This document shows, one piece after another, positions 49,512-60,912 of a DNA stretch of 64,000 nucleotides. The notes under the pieces are model-generated. The model worked only from the letters and a program-made list of their open reading frames with translations. It ran no database searches and had not been told where the DNA came from. Within the stretch, counting starts at the first letter, position 1. Each line of letters starts with the position of its first letter. A program made the translations under genes and the position numbers. Origin of the DNA: Paulownia fortunei (lineage: Eukaryota > Streptophyta > Magnoliopsida > Lamiales > Paulowniaceae); assembly GCA_019321725.1 (NCBI GenBank), contig CM033115.1:15448673-15512672 (forward strand). The letters run 5' to 3'.

Positions 49512-50067
49512 TAGGGATGGTAATGGATATGGATAAATTCAGACCCCGCCTCGCCTTGCTGGGGCAAGATTTGAAATTACAAACTGGTCTCAAGTTTAAT
49601 TTTCAAACCTCAGCTCGGCTTGAATTGATTTGTTAAAATATTGTATTTTTTTTTAGACATTTTAGATGGTTTATATACTGATTATTTATATATATATATA
49701 TATGAAAAAAAATATGTGTATATCACACATATAAAATATGAATATAATAATCTTAAAATTAAAAAAATAATAATAAAATAATAAATAGTTAATATATAAA
49801 TATATTTGAATTTTTTTAAGAAAAAATAAAACAAATACATATATTTTTGTAAATAATTAATTCTTTGTTAATAACAATATCTTATTATACTTAAAAAAAT
49901 TACAATCAAATTTTACTTAAAATATATTTTTAAAATTATAAAGTAACTGTAATTGGTCCAACCTATTGGGTCTCAATTTTAAGCAAGTTCGAGTCTATAA
50001 AAATCTTGACAGGTGGAGTATTAGGTTTTGGCAAAACTACTTCATACACAACCTGTTGTCATTCCTA
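49512..50067. mobile_element. hAT-type MITE 3, about 556 bp
   Basis: Ends TAGGGATGGTAA and TTGTCATTCCTA pair as inverted repeats. Flanks AGTTTTAT and AATGTTAT match at 6 of 8. Left subterminal text CCCCGCCTCGCCTTGCTGGG resembles MITE 1. No ORF. Confidence 0.7.
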
Positions 50068-51540
50068 AATGTTATCAAATACATTATTAAATTTATGATG
50101 ATAATTTTATTAAAGATAAATATAGATATATTGCTAATTGAGAATAACTAAGCCCGAAGGGAGTGATGGAATGACTTTCCAAATGACAATTCTAAGCATA
50201 AAGTTATACCAATACATGATAGGGAATGGAGTAAGTCCAAACTTAGACGCGCCACATTTGGGATGAGTTTAAAAGTATAAATAGATCTGGATTGGGTTAT
50301 GAGTTTTTTATTTTCAAACCCGACCCGATTTATTTTTTATTTCTTAAAAAATTATTATATATTTATATGATATTTTTTTAGAAAAATAGATTTTTTAGAA
50401 AGTTTTAATAGTATTATTTTTTAAAAGTATAATTTTTAATATTTTAAAAATTATAAAACGCATCTAGCGGGTTTGACGGGTGTACCTACCAAGTTTGAAT
50501 CTGGGTTTTTAAAAACTTTAGCTGGTCAAATCTTGTGTCCAAACAAACCCGACTCAATGCAAATTATATCAATTCAATTAGATGATAAAAAGTAAATTGC
50601 AAAAATGCAAAGAACATAAGAATTTTATAGTAGTTCGAAGGTGCGCATAGTTCGATTTATCTCTACCCTTCTCCAATCTTTACAAGGAATTCATTAGATA
50701 CTCGCGGACTTTTCTTTACAAAAATCCTACTTCTAATTACAACTGCTCAGGTACACAAATACAAGTTCTCCTTCCCTTTCAATCTACACTAGACTCAATA
50801 GATGCTAAGTCGCCCTACACATTGTAAGTGTTAGCCTACACAAGACTTAAAACTCCTCCTATACAAGACATAAAATAGTCTATAGACACTGAGTGAACAA
50901 CTATTTGCTCAAACATTGATATTACTGAGTACAGATGATTAGTCTAAGACTTGGAGAGAATTTTCTGCTTCAAAATAATTTGTGATTTCTCAAAGTTGCA
51001 TATATGTCTTTCTTCAGTTTCATATTCAGCTTACAGAGCTGAAATTTTTTTGCCTGTTGCAGATATTGCTTAAAATTTTTTGTTTGTCCATTTGTACACC
51101 TTGTCTCAGTATTTTTAGTCCTTTGACCTTCTACTACTAGTTGCCCTTTGTTAGATAAATTTTATATGTTTTCTTGGAGTTTTGTTATGCCCCTTTAGTA
51201 GTGCTTCTTCATAGTAATTTGCATAAGTCCTGGCTCCCCTAAATATTTAACATGGCCAAACCCTTTTGCTTTGATCTTGAACTATTGTTGACATACCCTT
51301 GGAACAATTTTCAACTTCTTCCGGGTAAACTGAAATTCAAATTTTCTCCTTTGCTTTGCTCTGATTTAATCGTCTACTCTGTTCTGAATTGATCTTTTGC
51401 TCTGCTGTGGATTGGTCTTCTGTGCTGTTCTGAACTGATCTTCTGCTCTGTTCAGATACATTCATCTCATTCAACGTCAAAATCTACACCATGTAAACCC
51501 AAGAACAGATAATAATCGAAATCGTTTAGTATGGTAGTAT
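50068..51540. other. LTR-like and intergenic DNA, no gene
   Basis: Includes a decayed GC-richer scrap with hAT-MITE character (50460-50560) and text from about 50575 that reads like a minus-strand LTR. No ends could be fixed. Confidence 0.4.
51350..51465. repeat. imperfect tandem repeat, about 22-bp unit
   Basis: Variants of GCTCTGTTCTGAACTGATCTT occur four to five times in a row. This is probably an internal repeat of an LTR. Confidence 0.65.
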
Positions 51541-53046
51541 TAACAGCTTTCTTTTTGATTTAGAAATCGGCAGTCCAAAGAGATCGCCTACAATGCGTGA
51601 GGAGTATAGAGTTGATGGGATCTTTGACTACTAGCTAAGCTTTCACCTAATTAATCACAATTCTTAAGTATTGGAGTATGAATATAGATAAGGGGAAAAA
51701 CTCATCCACCATTCCACCTTTGGAATAATTAATCGAACATACAATTAAACAACAAAACTAAAACTTCAATAATGTTTGACATTAACCTCAAATGAAAACA
51801 GATCAATTCTGCCTAAAAAATCTAATCAGTGTACTGGGAAGGACTCCTCTCCAGCGCTAACTTTCATTGGAGAAATCCAGTACATATTTTTATCATTGCC
51901 GCGTGGCAAAAACCAAATATAACGATAGATACCTACCATCGATGCTCACTTTTTTTTTTTTTTTTTTAATTAACCCTTCTTGCTTACTTCAGACCTAACC
52001 AACCCTGCTACCACCACCCAGCCCATTCGTTGTCGCCGTCACCCGCGCTCTCGCCGGCTTAGCCTGTCAGCATTTTTTGTCTTTTTATCTTCTTTTATTT
52101 TTTTTTTTCTTCTTTCACTATTTCATTTGTAAGTTATGAAATTTGTCTTATATCAAAAGTACGAAACTTTATGTGAGCCCTCCTCTTAACAGTTGGTTTT
52201 TAGGGAGTTTATGTTGGTGAGTTCCACCTAAAGTTTACAATAAAAAGTATCAGAACACGCATTATATATTTAAGTTGTAATCGAGCAGCGGGCAGATATG
52301 ACGCGGGTATTATAATGTTCAACCAAGATTGGCCAAATTGTGTTTAAGTTGTAATAGAACGGTGACAGAAATGATGTTGGCATTGCATTATTCACTTGGA
52401 ACTAGCCAAAGGGACTAATGTACCGTAAAGCGTGACTTATTATAGTTTTATAAAAAAATATGAATTTTTAGTGTGAGATTTATAATCTTTGATATTTTCC
52501 CCTTAAAAGTTAATTTTTTAAAATGAGTTTTACCAAAAATTTATCACACCACCACCTCCTTTTTTCCAACTGATCTTAGCTGGCACCTTGTGTCACCACA
52601 AACCTCTTTCTTTCTTCTTTGATTCTCCTTCTTTCTCTACTCGTTTTTCCTCAATATATATGTTTAGAATTTGAGGGTGGTGCCGTGTGATGGTGCCTGC
52701 CATGGTGTCGCTTCTATCAGTATTATGGTTTTACTTGTGGCTGGTTAATAGAAACTATTCAATTATCCCCACATATAATACTTTTAAGTTATAAAAGAGG
52801 AGAGGAGAAGAAGTATTCAATGTTTAACACGTTCATTCACATGCATGCCGTACATCAAACTCTTTTTCTTGAATAAGTGGTAATGATTTAAGCTGTAAAA
52901 GAGCCGAGGTCATTGGGGGAGTGGCGGCAGCAATGCTACGTACCTTTTATTTTCACCTTTGCAACTACTGATATTTTATAAATTACTTCCTTTAGCATCT
53001 CCACGGCACATAATTTAAGGAAAAAATTGATTATGTGAGTTGCAGT
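51541..53046. other. intergenic DNA with C/T-rich patch
   Basis: The patch at 51995-52070 (TCGTTGTCGCCGTCACCCGCG) resembles the GC island at 21786. No gene recognised. Confidence 0.45.
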
Positions 53047-53576
53047 ACTTTCTTTGGGGCTTTAGACGTAGAACAGTTTTTTTCTCGTGATAGTGAGAGT
53101 TTGAGTAGAAAAAGGAGGTGTGGAAGAGACTGTGGGTTGTTTGGGTAGGGAATACAAAAAGGAGATTCTCTTGTTTTCTTTGCTTCCTGCAGTTGTGTTT
53201 TCAGACGGTCTCAAGATAACTTGATGCTTTTCTTTTTCTTAAAAAAAAACAATTTTTTCTTGAGGCTTTGGTACGTTTTTATGGAAAGTCTGGTGGGCAA
53301 AATCATACAACACTTTCTTTGGGGCTTTAGACGTAGAACAGTTTTTTTCTCGTGATAGTGAGAGTTTGAGTAGAAAAAGGAGTTGTGGAAGAGACTGTGG
53401 GTTGTTTGGGTAGGGAATACAAAAAGGAGATTCTCTTGTTTTCTTTGCTTCCTGCAGTTGTGTTTTCAGACGGTCTCAAGATAACTTGATGCTTTTCTTT
53501 TTCTTAAAAAAAAACAATTTTTTCTTGAGGCTTTGGTACGTTTTTATGGAAAGTCTGGTGGGCAAAATCATACAAC
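53047..53576. repeat. near-identical tandem duplication, 2 x 265 bp
   Basis: Units 53047-53311 and 53312-53576 start ACTTTCTTTGGGGCTTTAGA. By eye they differ at one base (AGGAGGTG against AGGAGTTG). Such identity means a very recent event or an assembly duplication. No ORF. Confidence 0.95.
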
Positions 53577-53747
53577 TAAGAGAATGGAAGAGAGTCACTT
53601 TTTGTGTAAACAAACTTTGAATTCTACTACTTGAATCAAATGACATGTATGCATAGGTATTTACAGGAAAATTCTAAGATAAACCTACCTTATTCGAAAC
53701 AAATTGTATCTGAGTTTTGGTTGGAATAATCTCAAATCGATTATTTT

Positions 53748-54536
53748 TAGGGATAGCAATTGAACAGATTCAATTTCGAATACATAATGAACCTACTCCG
53801 TTCGAGCGGGTCAAACCCATCTAAACGGGTCTCGAGCGGGTATGAGATTTAATTTTATAAATCCAGCTGGATTTAAGGCAGGTAACGGGTCTTCGTAGAC
53901 TCGCTCTGAACCTGCCTCGTATTATTATTATTATTTAATATAAAATATATTTTATAATTACTATTTAGTTTAACCTTATTGATTTTTAAATTGAGTGACT
54001 ATATACATTGTAACATTATTAGATCAATTTAAGAATTATTTTAATATTATTTTAATATTTTAGCTTTAATTCAAAAATATTATAATTGGCTAATATACGA
54101 TTTAATATAAAATGCATTATGAATAAATTATATTAACATTAAATAAAATGTATGTAGGCAAGTTATATAAAATATTTCAAAATAGTGTGATATATAATTT
54201 AATTATGTTCATATTATGTAAATTATTGCTATTATCACCTTTACTAATTAGAAAAAAATAAAATAAAAAATTCATTTTATCACTAATACTAAGTCAAAAA
54301 TATCAAAACTCAATAGTCATACAAACAAGAAAAGTATTTATATAACACTAAAAAAATTCAAATTTTATACTTAGTAGATTGTTGGATCCATACAGGTTGG
54401 ACCCGCCGAATTTTGGATATAGAATGGGGCAAGATAGATCCTCAATCAAGTTGGGTCTCTCTGGTCTAATTTTTTCTTAATGGAGTGGGTCTCGTGTTTG
54501 GCAAAATCCATCTCACTTGCCCGATTGTCATCCCTT
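53748..54536. mobile_element. hAT-type MITE 4, about 789 bp
   Basis: Ends TAGGGATAGCAA and TTGTCATCCCTT pair as inverted repeats. Flanks ATTATTTT and GGTACTTT match at 5 of 8. Subterminal phrases ACTCCGTTCGAGCGGGTC and GGTTGGACCCGCCGAATTTT fit the family. The AT-rich core has no ORF. Confidence 0.65.
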
Positions 54537-54952
54537 GGTACTTTGAATTCAGAATGACCTGTAATACTAACACATGTTAGGCTTGTTGGGGTGATTCCCA
54601 ACTAAGATCATTTAATGTTTGAATTAGTTCAGGTCGATATATTGTAAATAACTAGTAAGCGAAGTGAGTAAATATGCAAAAATTATCTTTCTGAGAACTA
54701 TGCATCGAGATATTTATATGGTTGGTTCACGTATATCGTATAAGATAGGGTGTAGGTGTCCAAATCTCATTGACATTCGCATCCCATCGCCTCAATGTAT
54801 CAACAGTCGAGTATCTCGGATCGGCCCGACCTTAAGTTCAAGTCAGGTCGAACCCTATGCAAAAAGATGCGGATTTTAAGCATTTTGACACTTGTTGTGT
54901 GGTGGTATGGTTATTTTAGTATTCTTAACATCACTACCCATATATATGTATA
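54537..54952. other. intergenic DNA
   Basis: A 71-codon open stretch (54664-54879) is not recognised. Its position next to MITE 4 and its unbiased codons suggest chance. Confidence 0.4.
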
Positions 54953-55059
54953 TAGTAGAAAATGAGGAAGTTTGTAATTATGATATATATATTTCCTCAT
55001 TTTCTATATATATATATATATATATATATCATAATTACAAACTTCCTCATTTTCTACTA
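54953..55059. repeat. perfect inverted repeat, arms about 40 bp, with a third central copy
   Basis: TAGTAGAAAATGAGGAAGTT... on the left is exactly reversed in the right arm, which ends TTCCTCATTTTCTACTA. Between them, TTTCCTCATTTTC (about 54992-55005) repeats part of the right arm. AT dinucleotides fill the loop. Confidence 0.9.
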
Positions 55060-55160
55060 CATTACCCAAACCCCAAGAGTAATTGCATGTAATCAATGCA
55101 CCACATAAAGTTGCCTTTTTTTTCAACTTCTTATTCTAGAAAATAATAAATTACTATTTT

Positions 55161-55361
55161 TCAATATACCCACTTTTCAATATACCCAAGGGCACAAGGT
55201 AGTAGAACGAGGCCAAATGGCAGTAGCGCCACAACACCAACTATGAGAACTATTAAAAATTTCAGGTTGAAGCGGTGCATTAATAGTGGCAGTTCATGAG
55301 TTTTGGGGGTGATGAATTTTAGGACTTTCTTGGACATATCTTCAGCCAAGTTGAGCATCAA
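55161..55361 (-). CDS. small hydrophobic ORF, 66 codons, unknown
   Basis: Starts MMLNLAEDMSKKVLKF. It has one clear membrane-like stretch near residues 33-57 (FLIVLIVGVVALLPFGLVLL) after a basic, amphipathic N-terminal part. No family is recognised and no promoter elements are evident. The surroundings are LTR-like, so it may be a fragment of a transposon or chance. Confidence 0.2.
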   Translation of the reverse strand: MMLNLAEDMSKKVLKFITPKTHELPLLMHRFNLKFLIVLIVGVVALLPFGLVLLPCALGYIEKWVY

Positions 55362-55399
55362 GACTCCGGAACAGCAGACAACAGGAAGCCTGGGACTAT

Positions 55400-56100
55400 G
55401 TATAACCTGAGTGGAGAAAAACCTTAGATATTACTTTAGATAGAAGTGATTCATATTGTTTTGTGCGTGATCATTCGGTATATATTGAATATATAAAATA
55501 TATTCTAGTTAATTAATTAAATTAATCCTAACAGTGCATGTTCACTATTTAGTCTATGGTGAATTAGCAAGCCAATTTATTTTTGTTACGAGTAACATGC
55601 AATTTCAGTCATTCCGACTAACCTCTTAATTAAGTTTAGGACATGGATTATTAATTGAATCCTATTTGACAAGTTCGGTCCTTCCGACTAACCTCTCGAT
55701 TAAGTTTAGGACATGAATTATTAGTTGAATCTTATTTGTCAAGTTTGGTGCTTCCGAATAACCTTTCAATTAAGTTTAGAACATGAATTATTAGTTGAAA
55801 TTCTATTTGACTTAATAACTATTATTTTATTTCTAATCACATTGACTCTTAATGAATCATTAGAAAACCTTCATCTAATATTCATCCTGCTTTGGCCAGA
55901 GAATTTTGAGTCAAGAACCATGAAATGCATGAGATTTGCTTATTCTACCAGATAGATGACGGATCATTTATTAATTACTCATTAACCTCTATACACGAAG
56001 ATCATATACTCAACATAAACCCTTTGTGATTGTCATACAATCGAAAAATATATCAAAGCATATAATATCGTGCATAAAATTACCATATTGCCTCAAATCA
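55400..56100. repeat. LTR fragment related to the one at 34073-35859, with 3 x 70-bp tandem repeat
   Basis: Text such as GATAGATGACGGATCATTTATTAATT and a TGTCATACAATCG...AAATATATCAAAGCATA series parallels 35600-35740. Inside, a 70-bp unit starting TTCCGACTAACCTCT repeats at 55612, 55682 and 55752 with growing divergence. Confidence 0.55.
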
Positions 56101-57189
56101 ATTGAAAAATATTTTTACTAGTTTTTCATGTAAAAATGTAGAATAGTATTTTTTTATGTTAATTATATAGGTTTGAAAATTTTTTGAACGAAAGACATGA
56201 AATGTTATTATATTTAAAAATGAATTTTGATAAGTAGATAAAAAGACGTGAATATTAGTAAGTTTGAAAATAAATTTTAAAAATAAAAATAAATTATATT
56301 TTTGATAAAAATTGGTAAAACAATTACGTTTTAAGAATTTTTCAAATAATAAAGAGAAATAAATTCCTTTTGAAATTGAAACCAAGCTAGCACTTTGTGT
56401 TTAATTGAGTTACCTAACAATCATGAGTAGAATAAGAAGTAGACGCGTAGAAAAAATAGCTTTTCAAGTCCCACAATATAGGGAACTTTCGGAACTATAT
56501 TACTAAAATATCTAAAAAAAAATTATAGGACTAAAAAATCTAATTTTAATACTATATATCATCCTCTTTTTGTAACTTTTATACCGCCGTCAAAAAAATT
56601 GATAGAAATGGCCACATGCGCTTCATGTGGCCATTAACTCACTTGTTTTAGTAGGAAATTTCATCCAATTTTTTGGAAGAAAAATATGCTATCATTTTCA
56701 TCAGAATTTGAGGGGGAAAACTCAATTTCATATTATTATTTTTTTATAAATTAGCCGATACTGTATACAAATAGAATTTATATTATTTAAGTATATAAGA
56801 TATTATAATATATGGATTATATGAGACAGAATGCAGATTTTGTTAACATATATGTATATAACAAGGTTATAATCTTTTATTATAATGTATGTGATTCATG
56901 AATATTTTGTATTTGATTTTTTTCTCATATGTGTTCTATGTAAAGAAACTGTAGTTATATGGTTTATATGTGATCAATATTATAAAAAGAATAAAAAATA
57001 TTACGCATTTTATATTATGCTATATGTTGCTGTTTCATCTATGCAAGAGAGGGAGTTGGAAGGGGCAGTCGTTCCCCTTTCCTTCTCAAAATATATATAA
57101 ATATAAATTTTATGTACAAATTTTTCAAAATATATATTTTTTACCCTCTAAACATAATAAAATTTGCTCAAAAATATTTTTACTCGTTT
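56101..57189. other. AT-rich intergenic DNA
   Basis: Nothing recognised. Confidence 0.5.
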
Positions 57190-57497
57190 CCCTTAAAAAA
57201 ACAAAATCCAATCAAACCCTTAAGGTTAAAAGTTTCTGGTTCCATTTCTGTATAAAGAAAACAAAAATAAATTATAATATACATGATATATAAATTTACC
57301 TTTAAGACAATACATATACACATAATATATATATTTCTTACCCATTGCCCTTAAACAAAATGCAATCAAACCCTTACGGTTAAAAGTTCCTGGTTCCATT
57401 TCTGTATAAAGAAAACATAAATTATAATATATATGAATATAGATATAAATATATAAATTTACCCATAAGACAATACATATACAGATAATATAAATTT
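57190..57497. repeat. tandem duplication, 2 x about 154 bp
   Basis: Both units contain AATCAAACCCTTAMGGTTAA, CTGGTTCCATTTCTGTATAA and AAGACAATACATATACA. They lie just beyond the 3' end of BAHD gene B and are absent from the corresponding position of gene A. Confidence 0.8.
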
Positions 57498-57548
57498 TAC
57501 ATACAACGTAGACATACAAAAAAAAACTACATATAAGAAAATTCTTTG

Positions 57549-57554
57549 TTTATT
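57549..57554 (-). terminator. polyadenylation signal of BAHD gene B
   Basis: AATAAA on the minus strand about 135 bp after the stop, at the place corresponding to that of gene A. Confidence 0.5.
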
Positions 57555-57686
57555 TGATAAATAATTGCAATTATAATGAGCATTGAACATACAAGAAATA
57601 TCGCCATTGTTCTACCATGAAAGAAATTAAACACAGTAACAGCCCAAAACCAAAGTTTATAACCATCAATATTGTCTGATTTAGCC

Positions 57687-58988
57687 TCACTGCAAAGTAA
57701 GCATTCTAATATCCTCATCCTGTTCAAAGAAAGGCATGTCGGACTCATGCAAATATACCCACGCTTCAATTCCATCGTTCTCTTTAGTGTTCATCAATAT
57801 GAAAAGGTCTTGAAGAGGAACATCAGCCAAGCTCACCCACACAGGTTTCCCGAAACCGAAATCAAGTTGGTAGTCTCCAAACTTGGACCAATCTGTAATC
57901 CATATAACCTTGTAATCAGGGCTAGATGCTTTCTTAGCTGCTTCGAAATAGCTATCAACCAAAACCCATCGTCCAAACTCTTTCTCAGACAATATCCTCG
58001 CACAATCTTTAACTCCTTGCATGGTGGCTTCACGCATCTTCAGAACCAGGCCTGGATAATCATATTCCAGGCTGTGGCTCTCATTTGCAGTATATTCCAG
58101 GTAGGATATGGAAACCCATGTGCCGCAAGCATATTTCGGCACTGGTGGAACAGTTCTTTCGCGAACATTTATCGCCTGTGCAATCAGGGAAGCTCTTGAC
58201 TCGCCGTGTTTGGACCTGTCAGCACGCAGAAGAGCCTGTGTCAAAACGGCGGACACCACCACTACCCTGGACGGCGGGCGTTCACTTGTGGTTGATCTCC
58301 ATTCCGGGCTCGCGCTATCTCGTAGTTTGGATATGGCATTTTTGTCGAACCCAAACCTCTTGCCAACAATACTACTGTCTCGGCTCCTGGACACCCCGAA
58401 ATCCAGCGGGGCCACATTCTCAGACGGGAAGAACGAGGGTGAGTCAAAATCAGGCGTGATGACCAATTCGCCATCGGCAACAGCATTGGCCCAGGCCGTC
58501 AGGAATATGCCGAGCGAGCACGAGTCGAAAATCCTATGCGAAGCACAAACGCCGATTGCCAGGCCGCCGCACTGGAACCTGTTGATTTGAACTGCCAGCA
58601 TAGGGTCAGTCGGCTCGTCGGCTGCGCCTATGTCAAGTGGGAGGAGGTGGTTGAGCTGCTCGGATCCCACACCGGGACCTATAATTTCAAGGAGCTCGCA
58701 GTCGACTTGTGCTTCGCTGTACTCAGCACCCCCGTCATTGCAATCAACCAGATGTTTCTGTTTGATGTATCTCCCGGCTAGTGGGTAGAAAAGGGGCAAT
58801 ACTTCAGCCAATGATTCTTCCAAGTGGATCTGTTTTCCATTAACAGCATCAGGCGGATAGTAGAGGATCCGAATCACATGCATTGATGGGTTGAGCTCAT
58901 CAATTATGGATATCTTGTAGCTGCGGAGGTGTGACGGAGTTGGCGTGCATGGTTTTACCAGCTTTCGACTCTGGACCTCGACCTTCAT
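57687..58988 (-). CDS. BAHD acyltransferase B (clade III, vinorine synthase-like)
   Basis: A single-exon protein of 433 residues, co-family with gene A and intact over its whole length. HRIFD at residues 151-155 and DFGFG at 376-380 are preserved. Most of the roughly 33 differences from A are spread out. Groups occur at residues 107-109 (AQP to VGS) and 225-227 (VGA to ASP). The last two residues of A are lost because a TGG codon became TGA. This shortens the C-terminus by two residues and should not harm the fold. The start context, GAAGCATGAAGG, equals that of A. Cytosolic acyl-CoA-dependent acylation of a specialised metabolite is expected. The acceptor is unknown. The neighbouring UGT gene, about 2 kb further right, is on the same strand. 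Confidence 0.92.
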   Translation of the reverse strand: MKVEVQSRKLVKPCTPTPSHLRSYKISIIDELNPSMHVIRILYYPPDAVNGKQIHLEESLAEVLPLFYPLAGRYIKQKHLVDCNDGGAEYSEAQVDCELLEIIGPGVGSEQLNHLLPLDIGAADEPTDPMLAVQINRFQCGGLAIGVCASHRIFDSCSLGIFLTAWANAVADGELVITPDFDSPSFFPSENVAPLDFGVSRSRDSSIVGKRFGFDKNAISKLRDSASPEWRSTTSERPPSRVVVVSAVLTQALLRADRSKHGESRASLIAQAINVRERTVPPVPKYACGTWVSISYLEYTANESHSLEYDYPGLVLKMREATMQGVKDCARILSEKEFGRWVLVDSYFEAAKKASSPDYKVIWITDWSKFGDYQLDFGFGKPVWVSLADVPLQDLFILMNTKENDGIEAWVYLHESDMPFFEQDEDIRMLTLQ

Positions 58989-59190
58989 GCTTCCTCAATT
59001 TCCTACCAAAAAGGGAAAAAAAAAATTGTTGTTAACGACGTACCATCGTTTTGGCAAACCATTTGAAAAATTGACAACAATGTTTGTTGCTACAGAGTAT
59101 GATGTAGTAGAGAGAGAGAGAGATTAGCAACCTGGAAAACAATGTAAGAAAATTTCAGATGTTGAAAGGGAAGTTCCAGGAGCTGGTTCA

Positions 59191-59198
59191 TATATATA
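59191..59198 (-). promoter_or_regulatory. TATA box of BAHD gene B
   Basis: Minus-strand ACACCTATATATATGAACC, aligned with the TATA region of gene A but with a shorter AT run. It lies about 205 bp before the ATG. Confidence 0.6.
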
Positions 59199-59345
59199 GG
59201 TGTTGGGAAAATTGAAGGGTTTGGCCAATTATAATGACATCCACAGTCATTTTATCAGTGTTGTGAAATCATCAATATGCGATGGGAAGTAGAAACCGAC
59301 ATTGTTACGAGCAAAATCTGCTCAAAATCTTGGAAATTGTAACCG

Positions 59346-60912
59346 ATGTAATTGTAACTGTAATAAATATGTTTTGATAAATTGATGTAGTTGTACTTCA
59401 AATAGAATATGTATAGAGGGGGGGCTACGTGTTGATTTTTGTGGTTTCACGTGTTAGAGAGCTGAACATGCAAGGTATGCATGCAGTGGAGAGGTGGTGT
59501 CAATTCTTGATGATTTTGTGGCAATTCGGATTCACTATTTTAATTTAATACTTTGATATTTTGTATTTCATATTTCTATTGTATAGTAAATATATATTTC
59601 ATTATTTTAATTATATTTTATTTCTTTAAATATATAATTAATGTACATTTATAATATTGAATATTATATTTTGCATATGTTTATAAAATCATTCTCAATT
59701 AGAAGTTACTAGTGTCATACTGTCATATTATTATTCTGAGTGAAAAAATATTTACAGAAAAAAAGTTTTTATTTTATATTTGAGATGTCCAAAAACAATA
59801 AGAATTATAAATTTGAGATACAAAAAATATTAAAATACAGAATTCGAAATACATATTTTGAGGTGGTGTATGCATGGAAATTCAGTGGGTGGGGCGTGAT
59901 GAATGCATTAACACGACTCACACATATGTTTTCATTGAGATTTGTAGTTGTTGGAGTATTTACTTATTTGTATCATAAGGATTTTTTTTTTTGAGACCAT
60001 ATTGTACCTTCGTGAATACGTAAGATTGTACTTGCTCCATTCCGATATTATGATTTTTATTTATGATGATACAGAATTACTGGTGAAAGTTAACCAAAAT
60101 AAAAAAATTTATTATCTTTATACTATTATTTTAAAAAATAATGATAGAAAGCTATTAGTGTCATATCAATATCACTCACTTAATTTAAAATAATTAATTA
60201 TTAGTACAGACAATAAACTATTCGAATTTGACGTATATTTAACTTTATTAAATTTTATTAATTAAATTAAATTTGAATACAATTTCTAACTCAATAAAAT
60301 ATTATAACCAAATTCGACTACGGTGTTTAATTCGGCCACATTCTACTTTAGAGATGAGAAATGTTTGGAGTGGAGATGGATAGGTACAATCACAATAAGT
60401 TACACAGTTGCAGCAAGCGGACTCTGATTTCCTGCTGTCTTTATTTTATTAGTATCAATTTGTTAATTAAAAAAATAAAAAAACACCAAAAATCCATATG
60501 GGAGATTATTAAACTTGTTGCCTTAAGTTTTAATTACTTCAAATTCAATGCAAAAGCATGCTTCTTTTCATTTCAAATTAATGTGGAACATGTTTTTACA
60601 TGCAAATTAATTGGTCACAATTGAAATCATCTGAAGCAAAGATGGAAAACCAACCATCATCCTCCTTAAAAAAAGAAATATTTTTCTACTTAATGCATTT
60701 AAATTTTTTTGAAATCTGGACATGACTTCATGTCCAGCAACCCCTGTTGAGATATAATATTAATTCAAAATTCTTTAGTTATTGTCTAGAGATCTGTGCC
60801 TCTTTCTTTTTCAAAAAAAATAAAAATAGCACGATTTAATAGCTTAAAAAACGAGATTAATCATTATTCCAAGCATCACATATTACAAGAAAAAGAAAAT
60901 GATAACCAATGG
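59346..60912. other. AT-rich intergenic DNA
   Basis: Separates BAHD gene B from the 3' end of the UGT gene. No repeat end or gene recognised. Open stretches at 59740-59994 and 60361-60624 look like chance. Confidence 0.5.

Larger units (their letters stand above)
57540..59345 (-). repeat. duplicated BAHD gene block, copy B (inverted)
   Basis: Inverted counterpart of 23855-25720, covering promoter, leader, coding region and 3' UTR. Coding identity is about 92% at protein level. Promoter and UTR similarity is clear but gapped. Confidence 0.85.

Noticed and set aside
57226..57519. 97-codon minus-strand Tyr/Ile-rich frame
   Set aside because: It is produced by AT dinucleotide runs and the 154-bp tandem duplication.
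57672..58199. 175-codon plus-strand frame over BAHD gene B
   Set aside because: Antisense of the real gene. It is open in both copies only because the copies are similar.
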